Notes: generated by a model not told the origin, from the letters alone. A stretch of 64,000 nucleotides of DNA from CAYPLH01 sp964411505 (GCA_964411505.1 CAYPLH010000003.1:93827-157826), one strand, 5' to 3'. Positions 7,975 through 17,775 are shown, counted from the stretch's first letter. Numbers and translations: made by a program.

Positions 7975-9057
7975 ATGAAAGCAGTTTTGGCGCTTGAAGA
8001 CGGAACACTATTCTATGGAACCAGTATAGGCATATCAGGAGAAGTAACAGGTGAGATTGTTTTTAATACAGGAATGATGGGATATCAAGAGGTTCTGACC
8101 GATCCTTCAAATTATGGGCTTATTGTAACCATGACCTATCCATTGATAGGAAATTATGGGATAAAGCATGAAGGTTCTAAATCAGACAGACCATATGTCC
8201 GAGGATTAGTAGTACGTGAGCTGTGTAAAACGCCAAGCAGCTGGGCTTGTGACATGACTTTGGATGATTATCTCAAAAAGCACAATATTATAGGAATTGA
8301 AGGAATAGACACAAGGGCATTAACTCGAATCATTAGAGACAAAGGTGCAATGAATGGAATGATTTCTACCCATCCTGATTTTAAAGTGAATGATAAAATC
8401 GAAACAATTAAAGCATTTAATTTAACTAAGCCTGCAAGTAATGTGGCTGTAAAAGATGTGGTTCATTATAAAGGTGAAGGTTTAAAAGTTGCAGTTATTG
8501 ATTATGGCATAAAGCAAAATATCCTTCGGGCTCTACAAAATCGTGAATGTGATGTGTATTTATTTCCTGCGTTTTCATTAGCTGAGGAAATTCTTGCAGT
8601 AAACCCTGATGGTATAGTGCTGTCCAATGGTCCCGGTGATCCTAAGGATTACACTGAATGCATAGAAGCAATTAAAAAGCTTGTAGCGAAAAAACCTGTT
8701 TTTGGCATATGTCTTGGACATCTTTTAATAGCACTTGCCAATGGTGCCGATACTGAAAAGTTAAAGTTTGGGCACAGAGGCTGCAATTACCCTGTTAAAG
8801 ATATCAAAAGTGATTCTATTTATATAACATCTCAGAATCATGGATATGGAGTAATAGAAAACTCTCTTGATACAAAAAGGATTGAGGTAACTCACAGAAA
8901 TATGAACGATGGAGCAATTGAAGGGTTAAAATACACTGATATGCCGGTGTTTACAGTACAATTTTATCCAGAGGTCTCTCCAAATCCTAAAGATACTGAG
9001 TACTTATTTGATGATTTTCTTGAGCTGATGGCGAAAAGTAAAGGTAAAGTGATGTGA
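7975..9057 (+). CDS. carA: Carbamoyl-phosphate synthase small chain with altered glutaminase active site
   Basis: Normally hydrolyses glutamine and channels ammonia to CarB. The N-terminal CPSase domain is conserved (FNTGMMGYQEVLTDPS), and length (360 aa) and order are normal. In the C-terminal class I amidotransferase domain the nucleophile C246 (FGICLGH) and E333 are present. The catalytic histidine of the Cys-His-Glu triad is replaced by Y331: the motif reads QFYPEVS where relatives have QYHPEAS. The usual GHQ reads GHL (L250). Both codons (TAT, CTT) read plainly in the DNA. Either the glutaminase is impaired and the synthetase works with free ammonia, or another residue compensates. GAGGTGA precedes ATG 7975. 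Confidence 0.93.
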   Translation: MKAVLALEDGTLFYGTSIGISGEVTGEIVFNTGMMGYQEVLTDPSNYGLIVTMTYPLIGNYGIKHEGSKSDRPYVRGLVVRELCKTPSSWACDMTLDDYLKKHNIIGIEGIDTRALTRIIRDKGAMNGMISTHPDFKVNDKIETIKAFNLTKPASNVAVKDVVHYKGEGLKVAVIDYGIKQNILRALQNRECDVYLFPAFSLAEEILAVNPDGIVLSNGPGDPKDYTECIEAIKKLVAKKPVFGICLGHLLIALANGADTEKLKFGHRGCNYPVKDIKSDSIYITSQNHGYGVIENSLDTKRIEVTHRNMNDGAIEGLKYTDMPVFTVQFYPEVSPNPKDTEYLFDDFLELMAKSKGKVM

Positions 9058-9183
9058 TGTTGTGGAAACTTATTTAAAATTTTTTGCTTGAAATTTTGAT
9101 TTCAAAATATCCGGATATTTCATGGTAGAAAAAGTGTTAGTTGTGAAAATCCCTTAGTGTGTGTTATATAGAGGAGGATATAA

Positions 9184-12100
9184 ATGCCAAAAAGACTTGA
9201 TGTAAAAAAGGTGCTTGTAATAGGGTCAGGACCTATAATAATCGGGCAGGCAGCGGAGTTTGATTATGCGGGGACACAAGCCTGCAGAGCTTTAAAGGAT
9301 GAAAATATTGAAGTTGTTCTTATAAATAGCAACCCGGCTACTATAATGACTGACACTAATATGGCAGATAATGTATATATTGAACCGCTTACATTAGAAA
9401 TGGTCAAAAAGGTTATTGAAAAAGAAAAACCTGACAGTATACTTCCTACCCTTGGGGGGCAGACAGGGCTTAATTTGGCAATGGAACTATCCGAATCAGG
9501 TTATCTTGCACAAGCAGGAGTAAAACTTTTGGGAACTAGACCCGAAGCAATTAAAATGGCAGAAGACCGGCAAGAATTTAAGGATACAATGGAGCGTATT
9601 GCTGAACCTTGTATTGAAAGCAAGGTTGTCGGTTCAATCGAAGAAGCACTGGCTTTTGTTGCCAAGATTAGTTATCCTGTTATTATAAGACCTGCATATA
9701 CTCTTGGGGGAACTGGTGGCGGAATAGCCTATAATGAAAACGAGCTTCATGAAATTGCATCAAATGGGCTTAGATTAAGCAGAGTTCATCAAATTCTTGT
9801 TGAAAAATGTATTTCAGGATGGAAGGAAATTGAGTTTGAAGTAATGCGTGACGCAAAAGGCAACGCTATTACTGTTTGTAGCATGGAAAACATTGATCCT
9901 GTAGGTGTTCATACGGGAGACAGTATTGTAGTAGCACCTGCACAAACGCTTACTGACAGTGAATATCAGATGCTTCGTTCGTCTTCGCTCAAAATAATAT
10001 CTGCCTTGGGAATTGAAGGTGGCTGTAATGTGCAATTTGCATTACACCCAATAAAAAGCGAATATGCTGTGATTGAGGTTAACCCAAGGGTAAGCCGTTC
10101 TTCAGCATTAGCGTCAAAGGCGACTGGCTATCCTATTGCCAAGGTTGCAACAAAAATTGCAATAGGTTATAGTCTGGATGAAATTAAAAACGATGTTACC
10201 GGAAAAACCTATGCATGCTTTGAGCCTACCATTGATTATGTTGTCGTTAAAGTACCTAAATGGCCTTTTGATAAATTTGTTTATGCAAATAAAAAGCTGG
10301 GGACACAAATGAAAGCAACCGGAGAGGTAATGGCTATAGGCAACTCCTTTGAAGCTGCACTGATGAAGGCAATAAGGTCACTGGAACAAGGAATTTATTC
10401 ATTGGAGCAACCCCGCTATAAAAAATTCGAAACCGAAAAGCTGTTAGCCAAAATAAAGGAAGCTGATGACGAAAGAGTATTTTTGATAGCAGAATCTTTG
10501 AGAAGAAATGTTTCGGTAGATGAAATTAACCGTATAACAACCATCGACAAATTCTTCCTAGCCAAAATAAAGAACATTGTTTCAACAGAGGAATACTTAA
10601 AAACACTTGGGGTTAATGATCTTAATGGGGAGTTATTAAGAAAAATTAAAAAAATAGGGTTTACAGATAAGTCAATTGCTGAATTTGTAGGATGTAAACC
10701 CGAGAAAATCAAAAGTTTAAGAGAAAAATTTGGAATCAATGCATCTTTTAAGATGGTGGATACTTGCGCGGCTGAATTTGAAGCAATATCTCCTTATTAT
10801 TATTCTACTTATGATGAGGAATGTGAGGTAGAAAGATCGAACAAGAAAAAGGTACTGGTTATAGGTTCAGGACCGATCAGAATAGGTCAGGGTATAGAGT
10901 TTGATTATTGTTCTGTGCATTCTGTATGGGCACTTGCTGAGGAAGGCTATGAGACAATTATCGCAAATAACAATCCTGAAACTGTAAGCACAGATTTTGA
11001 TACATCGGATAAGCTTTATTTTGAGCCTCTTACACCGGAAGATGTTGAAAATATAGTTAAGACTGAAAATGTGGACGGAGCCATAATTCAATTTGGAGGA
11101 CAGACAGCTATCAAACTTACAGAAGCTTTGGACAAGATGGGAGTCAGGATTTTTGGCACCCAACCTGAACATATTGATATGGCTGAAGACAGAGAAAAGT
11201 TTGATGAAATGCTTGAAAGGCTTAATATATTAAGACCCTGTGGTAAAACTGTGTTCACTTTGGAGGAAGCTTTGGCTGCGACCAATGAACTTAAATATCC
11301 TGTACTCGTACGTCCTTCTTATGTATTAGGCGGTCAGGGTATGGAGATTGCTTATGAAGATAAAGACATTGTTGAGTTTATGGAAATAATTAACCGGGTT
11401 AAGCAGGAGCATCCGATTCTTATTGATAAATATATGATGGGTAAGGAAATTGAAGTTGACGCTATAAGTGATGGTGAAGATATACTCATTCCTGGAATAA
11501 TGGAACATTTAGAAAGAGCAGGTGTGCATTCGGGTGACAGTATTTCAGTATACCCCGCACAGACATTGAGCAAAAAAAATATTGACACAATTATTGAGTA
11601 TACCCAAAAGATTTCGCGTGAGCTTAAAGTTAAAGGACTTGTAAATATCCAGTATGTTTTGTATGACAATAATATTTATGTAATTGAAGTAAATCCAAGA
11701 TCAAGCCGCACAATTCCTTATATAAGCAAGGTTACAGGTGTGCCCATGGTAAATATAGCTACGAAAATTTCTATGGGTAAAAAACTGCGGGAGTTTGGGT
11801 ACGGTACAGGACTTTATAAGTATTCAGGTTATGTGGCTGTTAAAGTTCCGGTGTTTTCCTTTGAAAAGCTACAGGATGTGGAAATAAGCTTAGGGCCTGA
11901 AATGAAATCAACAGGCGAGGTTCTGGGTATATCCCAAACCTTATCCGAAGCAATGCATAAAGGAATAATGGCGTCTGGGATAAAACTTCCTCTTGATGGA
12001 GGTATTTTAATGACTGTACGAGACACAGACAAGCCTGAATTAATTGACCTTGCAGAAGCATTTGAAAAGCTTGGATTTGAACTTTTTGCAACCGGAAAGA

Positions 12101-12399
12101 CTGCTCACCTTTTGAATTTGCATGGAATAGCAACCAATGCGGTTAAAAAAATTGGAGAAGGTTCGCCAAATATTCTTGACCTTATTGAGTCGGGCAAGAT
12201 TAAGCTTATAATTAATACTCCGACCAAAGGAAGAAAACCTGAACGTGACGGTTTTAAAATCAGGAGAAAATCAGTGGAAAGGTCAATACCCTGTTTCACC
12301 TCACTAGATACTGTAAAAGCTGTGATTGAAAGCATTAAGATGGTAAAAGCGGGAAAGGATCTTGAGGTTATAAACCTTAATACAATAGATTACTCTTAA
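9184..12399 (+). CDS. carB: Carbamoyl-phosphate synthase large chain
   Basis: Makes carbamoyl phosphate from bicarbonate, ammonia and two ATP. At 1071 aa it is full length, with the two homologous ATP-grasp halves each opening with VLVIGSGPI (about residues 10 and 557). The carboxyphosphate half contains RPAYTLGGTGGG and the carbamate half RPSYVLGGQGM. An MGS-like allosteric domain closes the protein (about residue 940 onward, FEKLGFELFATGKTAHLL). GAGGAG precedes ATG 9184. Nothing suggests loss of function, unlike its partner CarA. Confidence 0.97.
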   Translation: MPKRLDVKKVLVIGSGPIIIGQAAEFDYAGTQACRALKDENIEVVLINSNPATIMTDTNMADNVYIEPLTLEMVKKVIEKEKPDSILPTLGGQTGLNLAMELSESGYLAQAGVKLLGTRPEAIKMAEDRQEFKDTMERIAEPCIESKVVGSIEEALAFVAKISYPVIIRPAYTLGGTGGGIAYNENELHEIASNGLRLSRVHQILVEKCISGWKEIEFEVMRDAKGNAITVCSMENIDPVGVHTGDSIVVAPAQTLTDSEYQMLRSSSLKIISALGIEGGCNVQFALHPIKSEYAVIEVNPRVSRSSALASKATGYPIAKVATKIAIGYSLDEIKNDVTGKTYACFEPTIDYVVVKVPKWPFDKFVYANKKLGTQMKATGEVMAIGNSFEAALMKAIRSLEQGIYSLEQPRYKKFETEKLLAKIKEADDERVFLIAESLRRNVSVDEINRITTIDKFFLAKIKNIVSTEEYLKTLGVNDLNGELLRKIKKIGFTDKSIAEFVGCKPEKIKSLREKFGINASFKMVDTCAAEFEAISPYYYSTYDEECEVERSNKKKVLVIGSGPIRIGQGIEFDYCSVHSVWALAEEGYETIIANNNPETVSTDFDTSDKLYFEPLTPEDVENIVKTENVDGAIIQFGGQTAIKLTEALDKMGVRIFGTQPEHIDMAEDREKFDEMLERLNILRPCGKTVFTLEEALAATNELKYPVLVRPSYVLGGQGMEIAYEDKDIVEFMEIINRVKQEHPILIDKYMMGKEIEVDAISDGEDILIPGIMEHLERAGVHSGDSISVYPAQTLSKKNIDTIIEYTQKISRELKVKGLVNIQYVLYDNNIYVIEVNPRSSRTIPYISKVTGVPMVNIATKISMGKKLREFGYGTGLYKYSGYVAVKVPVFSFEKLQDVEISLGPEMKSTGEVLGISQTLSEAMHKGIMASGIKLPLDGGILMTVRDTDKPELIDLAEAFEKLGFELFATGKTAHLLNLHGIATNAVKKIGEGSPNILDLIESGKIKLIINTPTKGRKPERDGFKIRRKSVERSIPCFTSLDTVKAVIESIKMVKAGKDLEVINLNTIDYS

Positions 12400-12536
12400 A
12401 AAAAGTATGTTAAACTAGATGTGCATAGAATATATACTGCAAAAATAAGAGCTTTTGCCTTATGTACTTAAATTTAAGCTCAATAAGAACTATTTGCTTA
12501 TAAGTTTTGGATATAAATTTAAAAAAGGAGATTGCA

Positions 12537-13337
12537 ATGGCAGCCATATTAAAAGAAGAGATAACGAATATAGAAAAGCTTAATGAAGATATATTTAAGA
12601 TGACAATAAGTTCAGATTATATATCGGAATTTGCACTCCCCGGTCAGTTTGTTAATATAAAATGCTGTGATGGTATAAATGCCATTCTAAGAAGACCTAT
12701 TAGCATAGCCTGTGTTGACAGGAGTAAAAAAACCTTTGATATAGTGTTTCAAGTAAAAGGCATTGGAACCCAATACCTAGCACAAAAAGAAGCTAGGAAT
12801 GGTGTAGATATTATAGGACCACTGGGGACAACCTTTGATATTTCTGAGGAACATGAAAAGGTCGCTGTTGTTGGTGGTGGAATTGGAACTTTTCCTCTTT
12901 ATTTTCTACTAAATGAGCTTAAAAAAAGCAATTATAACAGCGTGGTAAATGCATATTTGGGGTTTAGAAACAAGAACGCAGTAGTACTGACTGATAAATT
13001 TTCTAAGGTCTGCGATAATTCCATAATATGTACCGATGATGGAAGCTGTGGCTATAAGGGCTTGGTAACCGATTTGCTTTTAAAGGATTTATCTAATATG
13101 AAATATGATATTATTTATGCATGTGGACCAACTCCTATGCTAAAGGCTGTTGCTATGATTGCAAAAAGCTTTGGAATTAAGTGTCAGGTATCTCTGGAGC
13201 AGAGAATGGGATGCGGTATTGGTGCCTGTCTTGTTTGTTCATGCAAGACAAAGTTTAAAGAAAATGATGGGTGGACTTATTCACGTGTATGCAAAGATGG
13301 TCCGGTTTTTTGGAGCAGTGATGTGATCTTTGAATAA
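12537..13337 (+). CDS. pyrK: Dihydroorotate dehydrogenase B electron-transfer subunit
   Basis: FAD- and [2Fe-2S]-containing subunit that passes electrons from dihydroorotate oxidation in PyrD to NAD+. It has an FAD/ferredoxin-reductase N-terminus (LPGQFVNI, LRRPISIA), an NAD-binding VVGGGIGTFPLY stretch, and the cluster cysteines C226, C231, C234 and C252 in MGCGIGACLVCSC...SRVCKDGPVF. An upstream TTG at 12507 is in frame, but AAAGGAG (12524-12530) sets the start at ATG 12537 (266 aa). Its presence shows that the next gene is an NAD-dependent class 1B enzyme. Confidence 0.96.
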   Translation: MAAILKEEITNIEKLNEDIFKMTISSDYISEFALPGQFVNIKCCDGINAILRRPISIACVDRSKKTFDIVFQVKGIGTQYLAQKEARNGVDIIGPLGTTFDISEEHEKVAVVGGGIGTFPLYFLLNELKKSNYNSVVNAYLGFRNKNAVVLTDKFSKVCDNSIICTDDGSCGYKGLVTDLLLKDLSNMKYDIIYACGPTPMLKAVAMIAKSFGIKCQVSLEQRMGCGIGACLVCSCKTKFKENDGWTYSRVCKDGPVFWSSDVIFE

Positions 13338-13524
13338 ATAAAGTATTTCGAAAAGCAAGGGAGTGGTTCTCTTGCTTCCAAAATGAGATAAAACTTATGG
13401 AAACATAATAATTCTATACAATATGAACTTTGAATTCACCGCAAGCCGAGTTTATTATGAGCCTATTTGTAGGAATTCAGGATGTTCCGTTTAGTGAAAG
13501 TATAGTTTAAGTAAGGAGACAGGT

Positions 13525-14442
13525 ATGTATAAAATTGATACAGGAGTTGAAATTGGCGGACTCAAGCTTAAAAATCCTGTTATTGCAGCATCAGGGACAT
13601 TTGGGTTTGGAAAAGAATATGCTGAGTTTATTGATCTTAACAAAATAGGCGGTGTATCAGTAAAAGGTTTAACATTAGAGTCACGCAAAGGAAATCCTCC
13701 TCCCCGTATAGCTGAAACACCTGCAGGTATATTAAATAGTGTAGGGCTTCAAAACCCCGGGGTTTTTGTGTTCATAAAAGAGTATATTCCTTTTCTTAGA
13801 GGGTTTGATACCAAGATTATCGCCAATGTTGCAGGAAACACTGTTTCGGATTACTTAAAAATGGTGGAAATATTAAGTGATGCTGATATTGATGCAATTG
13901 AACTTAATGTATCCTGTCCGAATGTTAAAAAAGGATGTGCCGCCTTTGGAAGCAGCAGGGAAGGAGTAGCTGAAATTACCGGTAGTGTACGTAAGTTATC
14001 AGAGAAACCACTTATTGTCAAGCTTACTCCTAATGTTTCAAATATTGCTGAAATTGCAAAAGCTGCAGAAGATGCGGGAGCTGATGCTGTATCACTAATA
14101 AACACAATTTTGGGAATGGCTATAGATATTCACAGTAAAAGACCCATCCTAGCAAATAATTTTGGAGGATTGTCAGGTCCTGCTGTAAAACCTGTAGCTC
14201 TTAGAATGGTTTATGAAGTTTCTCAAAGGGTCAATATTCCGGTGATAGGCATGGGAGGCATTACAACCGGAGAGGATGCTGTAGAGTTCCTTTTAGCTGG
14301 CGCGCATGCTGTTATGGTGGGAACCGCAAACTTTATAAATCCAGCTGCTTGTCTTGATATATTGGACGGAATAGTTAATTATATGGAAAGATATAAATTA
14401 GGGCGAATTAACGAAGTTGTAGGTAAGCTAGTACTTAATTAA
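13525..14442 (+). CDS. pyrD: Dihydroorotate dehydrogenase B catalytic subunit
   Basis: FMN TIM-barrel enzyme oxidising dihydroorotate to orotate. Visible features are LKNPVIAASGTFGFG at the N-terminus, the catalytic-cysteine loop LNVSCPNV, and the C-terminal FMN phosphate site PVIGMGGI...AHAVMVGTA. At 305 aa it is a cytosolic class 1B enzyme, matching PyrK directly upstream. AAGGAGA lies 5 nt before ATG 13525. The 187-nt spacer from pyrK holds no gene. Confidence 0.97.
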   Translation: MYKIDTGVEIGGLKLKNPVIAASGTFGFGKEYAEFIDLNKIGGVSVKGLTLESRKGNPPPRIAETPAGILNSVGLQNPGVFVFIKEYIPFLRGFDTKIIANVAGNTVSDYLKMVEILSDADIDAIELNVSCPNVKKGCAAFGSSREGVAEITGSVRKLSEKPLIVKLTPNVSNIAEIAKAAEDAGADAVSLINTILGMAIDIHSKRPILANNFGGLSGPAVKPVALRMVYEVSQRVNIPVIGMGGITTGEDAVEFLLAGAHAVMVGTANFINPAACLDILDGIVNYMERYKLGRINEVVGKLVLN

Positions 14443-14596
14443 AACTATAACGATATCTTTAATCCGCTATTTCTGAATAGTTATACTACATTATATCATT
14501 TGTTACAATCAAAAAAACGGATTGAATAGTGATAAATAAGATATGACATAATTACATGCTGATGATATCACATTTAAATTGACTGGAGGAATATTT

Positions 14597-15454
14597 ATGC
14601 AAAGCTTCAATGAAAGATTAGTCTTGATGATGTTTGAAACAAAAGCACTCAGAGTGTGCCCTGAAAACAAGCCGTTCTGGTATACTTCAGGTACAATTGG
14701 ACCTTACTATATCAATACTCATTATTTATACGGCAGCGAGAAAAAAGCAAATGAGCTTCTTGGTGTTATTGACAGGGAAAAGGAAAATAAACTTAGCTGC
14801 CCCGCCATTTTATTGCAGAAAACTCTTGAAAACTATTATGAAGATCCGGTTTATAAAGAGCTTATAGATAATATGTGTCTTTTAATAAAAGAGAGAGTTA
14901 CTTTGGGCAGCATAGATTATATATCTGGTGGAGAAAGAAGAGACTGGTTTTTTTCTTTTGTTATTTCTCACCTGTTAAAGAAACCACACTTGACAATATA
15001 TAAAGACCGTGAAACAGTACTTACGGACAGTCAGGGAGCAAGATCTGGAATAAATATTAACGGTTCCAATGTGCTACATATTGCAGATCTTATAACTCTT
15101 GCATCCAGCTATGAAAGAGCCTGGGTCCCTGCTATCGAAAAAATAGGCGGCAGTATAAAGCAGAGTCTTGTAGTAGTTGACAGAAATCAAGGTGGGTGCG
15201 AACTTCTGGAGAAAATGGGTATTGTGTCTTCGTATATGATTGAAATAAATATCGATTTGTTTAATAAGGCGCTATTCTTAGGACTTATAAATAATAATCA
15301 GTATATGCTTCTTTCTGAATACGTTGAAAATCCTCATCATTCAATGAAAATGTTTTTAAGAGAGCACCCGGAATTTATTGAAGATTCTTTAAATGCTGAC
15401 AAAAAAACAAAAGAACGAGCCAAGTTATGCATTTCGAAGGGATTTTACGAGTAG
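14597..15454 (+). CDS. pyrE: Divergent orotate phosphoribosyltransferase
   Basis: Expected to convert orotate and PRPP to OMP; it closes a pyr operon otherwise lacking this step. The phosphoribosyltransferase fold is recognisable from FWYTSGTIGPYYINTH, the ISGGERRDW substrate loop and the PRPP region LHIADLIT followed by LVVVDRNQGGCELL. The protein is long (285 aa against about 190-210), with an insertion around residues 45-90 and a C-terminal tail. The PRPP motif has a single acidic residue where classic PyrE has two. A TTG at 14579 is in frame, but TGGAGGA (14584-14590) points to ATG 14597. Function follows mainly from operon position. Confidence 0.8.
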   Translation: MQSFNERLVLMMFETKALRVCPENKPFWYTSGTIGPYYINTHYLYGSEKKANELLGVIDREKENKLSCPAILLQKTLENYYEDPVYKELIDNMCLLIKERVTLGSIDYISGGERRDWFFSFVISHLLKKPHLTIYKDRETVLTDSQGARSGININGSNVLHIADLITLASSYERAWVPAIEKIGGSIKQSLVVVDRNQGGCELLEKMGIVSSYMIEINIDLFNKALFLGLINNNQYMLLSEYVENPHHSMKMFLREHPEFIEDSLNADKKTKERAKLCISKGFYE

Positions 15455-15525
15455 TTTAGAAGTGTTTGAGAAGCACTTTCATTAATTTTTGTACCTTGAG
15501 CACAGCGAAAGGAGTGAAGCTTAGA

Positions 15526-17028
15526 TTGAAAATAGATCAAAAGAAAGTTGTGACAACGTTTTTCTCAGGACTATTCAGCATATTCATATTTGCTACAATT
15601 ACTTTATTTACTTTAACCATGCCAATTATTAATTCTAAAAAATGGTGGTTTGTATTTATAATAATGATTTTTATTATACCAGCAGTAATGCTCTCATTGG
15701 CAAAGCATTATATCCCATGGATTGACATGCACATCACGGAAAAAATATCAATTCCAATTATTTTTATATCTGCATTTCTACCTAGAATAATTTGGATAAA
15801 CCTTGTAAATGTGGTGCCTCGTCATGATTTTGAATTATATCATAATTTAGCCGGGCTGCTAATAAACAGTACTATAGAAGGTAATAATTATATATCTTTA
15901 TTTCCTCATGTAATTGGCTATCCGAGCGTTTTATCAGTGTTCTACAGACTCTTTGGTACAAAAATAATTGTCGCACAATTATTAAATGTTTTTTTGGGGT
16001 GCGGCATTGCCTTTTTAATATATCTTATTGGTAAAAAGCTCTTGAATGAAACATGTGGATTCATTGCCTCATTATTTTGGGCTCTATGGCCATCTCAAAT
16101 CCAATACACTTCATTAGTTGCGACAGAAGAGCTATTCACATTTCTTAATCTTTTATGTATGCTCTTCCTTTTTCGCGTAGTGGAATACAAGGGAAACCAT
16201 ACTGTAAGTGCTATACTATTTGGATTATTAGGAATTCTAGTTTCTTTTGCAAACGCAATACGTCCTTACGGTATACTAATACTGGTTGCAATAGCAATTT
16301 ATTATTTCATTTTTATAAAAGAAAGCTGTTGTTTTAAAAAAAATGGCGCAATAAAGATTATATGTTATACCATTTTATTATCATCATATTATCTTACTTC
16401 CCAAGTCATCAATTACTCTGTCATAAACTCCCTAAAACAAGATATAGCTCAGACACCTGTTGGATTCAATCTATATGTAGGCTCAAATATTGAGCAAGGG
16501 GGAGTATGGAATGAAGATGATTCCAACATTCTGATAGAATTAATGACAAACACAGAAAATACGCCGCAAGATATACATAATATACTCATTGAAAAAGCGA
16601 TTGACAGGTTTAAGTCTCAATCTGTTCAGAATATTTTTCTGCTTTGTGAGAAACACAAAACAATGTGGGTACAAGATGACGATATCCTCTGGTACACATG
16701 GATAGCCTTGAATGAAAATAAGCCATCACGTCTTGATTTCGTCCATAATTACCAAAAATTAAGGATTATCAATAACTTATATTACCATGTAATGTTAAAT
16801 TTATGTGCTATAGGCAGTATTTTTTATATTATTCGTTACAGATCGGATAAAAATTTCAAGGACAAAAATAATTCTCATATTATATTTTTGTTTGTCTTTA
16901 TATCTGCCATGATTGCAGTACATATGATCGTGGAAGTAGCCGGAAGATATCATTACCCTGCCATTTCGATTTTTGCAATCTTAGCTGGATATTGCTTGGC
17001 AAACTACGATGTTAAGGGGACAGTGTAG
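15526..17028 (+). CDS. Multi-pass membrane glycosyltransferase (GT-C / ArnT-like)
   Basis: An integral membrane protein of 500 aa with about ten or more hydrophobic segments. The short loop PRHDFELYHN after the second or third segment looks like the acidic catalytic loop of GT-C enzymes, which move a sugar from a polyprenyl-phosphate donor. Hydrophobic segments such as LLNVFLGCGIAFLIYLIG and the loop FWALWPSQIQYTSLVATEE agree with the ArnT/PMT family. The frame is open from 15466, but AAAGGAGTG (15509-15517) suits TTG 15526 (MKIDQKKVV). It lies 71 nt after pyrE, so it may be read through from the pyr operon; substrate unknown. Confidence 0.7.
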   Translation: MKIDQKKVVTTFFSGLFSIFIFATITLFTLTMPIINSKKWWFVFIIMIFIIPAVMLSLAKHYIPWIDMHITEKISIPIIFISAFLPRIIWINLVNVVPRHDFELYHNLAGLLINSTIEGNNYISLFPHVIGYPSVLSVFYRLFGTKIIVAQLLNVFLGCGIAFLIYLIGKKLLNETCGFIASLFWALWPSQIQYTSLVATEELFTFLNLLCMLFLFRVVEYKGNHTVSAILFGLLGILVSFANAIRPYGILILVAIAIYYFIFIKESCCFKKNGAIKIICYTILLSSYYLTSQVINYSVINSLKQDIAQTPVGFNLYVGSNIEQGGVWNEDDSNILIELMTNTENTPQDIHNILIEKAIDRFKSQSVQNIFLLCEKHKTMWVQDDDILWYTWIALNENKPSRLDFVHNYQKLRIINNLYYHVMLNLCAIGSIFYIIRYRSDKNFKDKNNSHIIFLFVFISAMIAVHMIVEVAGRYHYPAISIFAILAGYCLANYDVKGTV

Positions 17029-17070
17029 CGGAGTGAACTATAATTCATAAAAAGGCTACGTTAGATTTGG

Positions 17071-17412
17071 ATGATTCGTAGGAATAGAATATCGATGATC
17101 TTTCAAGCCTTTCACCTCTTTCCCTTGTTGACAGCAATCGAAAATGTGTGCTATCCAATGGAGTTAAACAGCATACCACTTGCAAAAGCCAAAGCGAGGA
17201 CGAAGGAACTGTTGGAATCAGTGGGTATTTATGTAGAAAAGCACCGTCGATATCCTGCTAACCTCTCCGGTGGTGAACAGCAACGGGTTGCAATTGCGCG
17301 CGCACTTTCGACCGGAGCAAGGATTCTGCTGGCAGATGAGCCTACTGGAAACACGGTTAAAACTGGATATCAAAATAGCAAATCCATTAAATTGGTTTAT
17401 GGAGGTGGATGA
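17071..17412 (+). pseudogene. Fragment of an ABC transporter ATPase (MacB/LolD-like)
   Basis: Encodes a Q-loop (MIFQAFHLFPLLTAIENV), the ABC signature LSGGEQQRVAIARAL and a Walker B ILLADEPTGN, typical of MacB/LolD-class ATPases. The Walker A P-loop and everything before it are missing, and after Walker B the frame drifts into unrelated residues and stops without D-loop or H-loop. No start or ribosome-binding site fits. It is a remnant with both ends lost and no partner permease. Confidence 0.85.
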
Positions 17413-17621
17413 AATTGAGTAGTATAGCAAGAGATTTATATACTATACGCAAGATGGGCATTAAGGCTCTAACAGAAAAGCTTGGTCCTGTGGGTATGGT
17501 TGAATTTATACGACAATTTGACTCCGGTTACGGCGATTATACTAAAGAACGCCATGAATGGCTTGATAACATAGACATTAAGACAATCGTGAAACAAGTT
17601 GAGGCGAAAAGGGACAGATAA
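17409..17621 (+). CDS. Small conserved protein of unknown function
   Basis: A 70-aa soluble protein with a core reading EKLGPVGMVEFIRQFDSGYG then DYTKERHEWL. Closely similar small proteins are, in my recollection, common in Firmicutes and cyanobacteria and sometimes lie beside toxin genes, but no function is established that I can name. ATG 17409 follows GGAGGTGG with slightly short spacing and overlaps the tail of the ABC ATPase remnant. It is followed by a hairpin at about 17728-17751. No toxin partner is visible. Confidence 0.6.
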   Translation: MKLSSIARDLYTIRKMGIKALTEKLGPVGMVEFIRQFDSGYGDYTKERHEWLDNIDIKTIVKQVEAKRDR

Positions 17622-17727
17622 TACCTAACTTGCAAAGTCGCAATCAAAAAAGCTTTAAATAGTTTGGTTCAAGTTATGCCTCAGGACTGTTGCTAACAAA
17701 GGATTCTGAGAACAGCAAAAAAACCTT

Positions 17728-17756
17728 GTAATCCGGTGATTGCAGGGCTTGTTTGT
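17728..17756 (+). terminator. Hairpin followed by T-rich stretch
   Basis: CCTTGTAATC, a CGGT loop and GATTGCAGGG form a 10-bp stem with two G-U pairs, followed by CTTGTTTGTT. This is a plausible but weak terminator for the small conserved gene before it. It lies in the 441-nt gap 17622-18062, whose other contents are a minus-strand gene remnant and the promoter of the next gene. Confidence 0.5.
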
Positions 17757-17775
17757 TGCCCAACGACCCACCCCT

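Noticed and set aside
9814..12335. Long minus-strand ORFs opposite carB
   Set aside because: They are shadows of a strongly coding plus-strand gene with low-complexity translations and no start signals.
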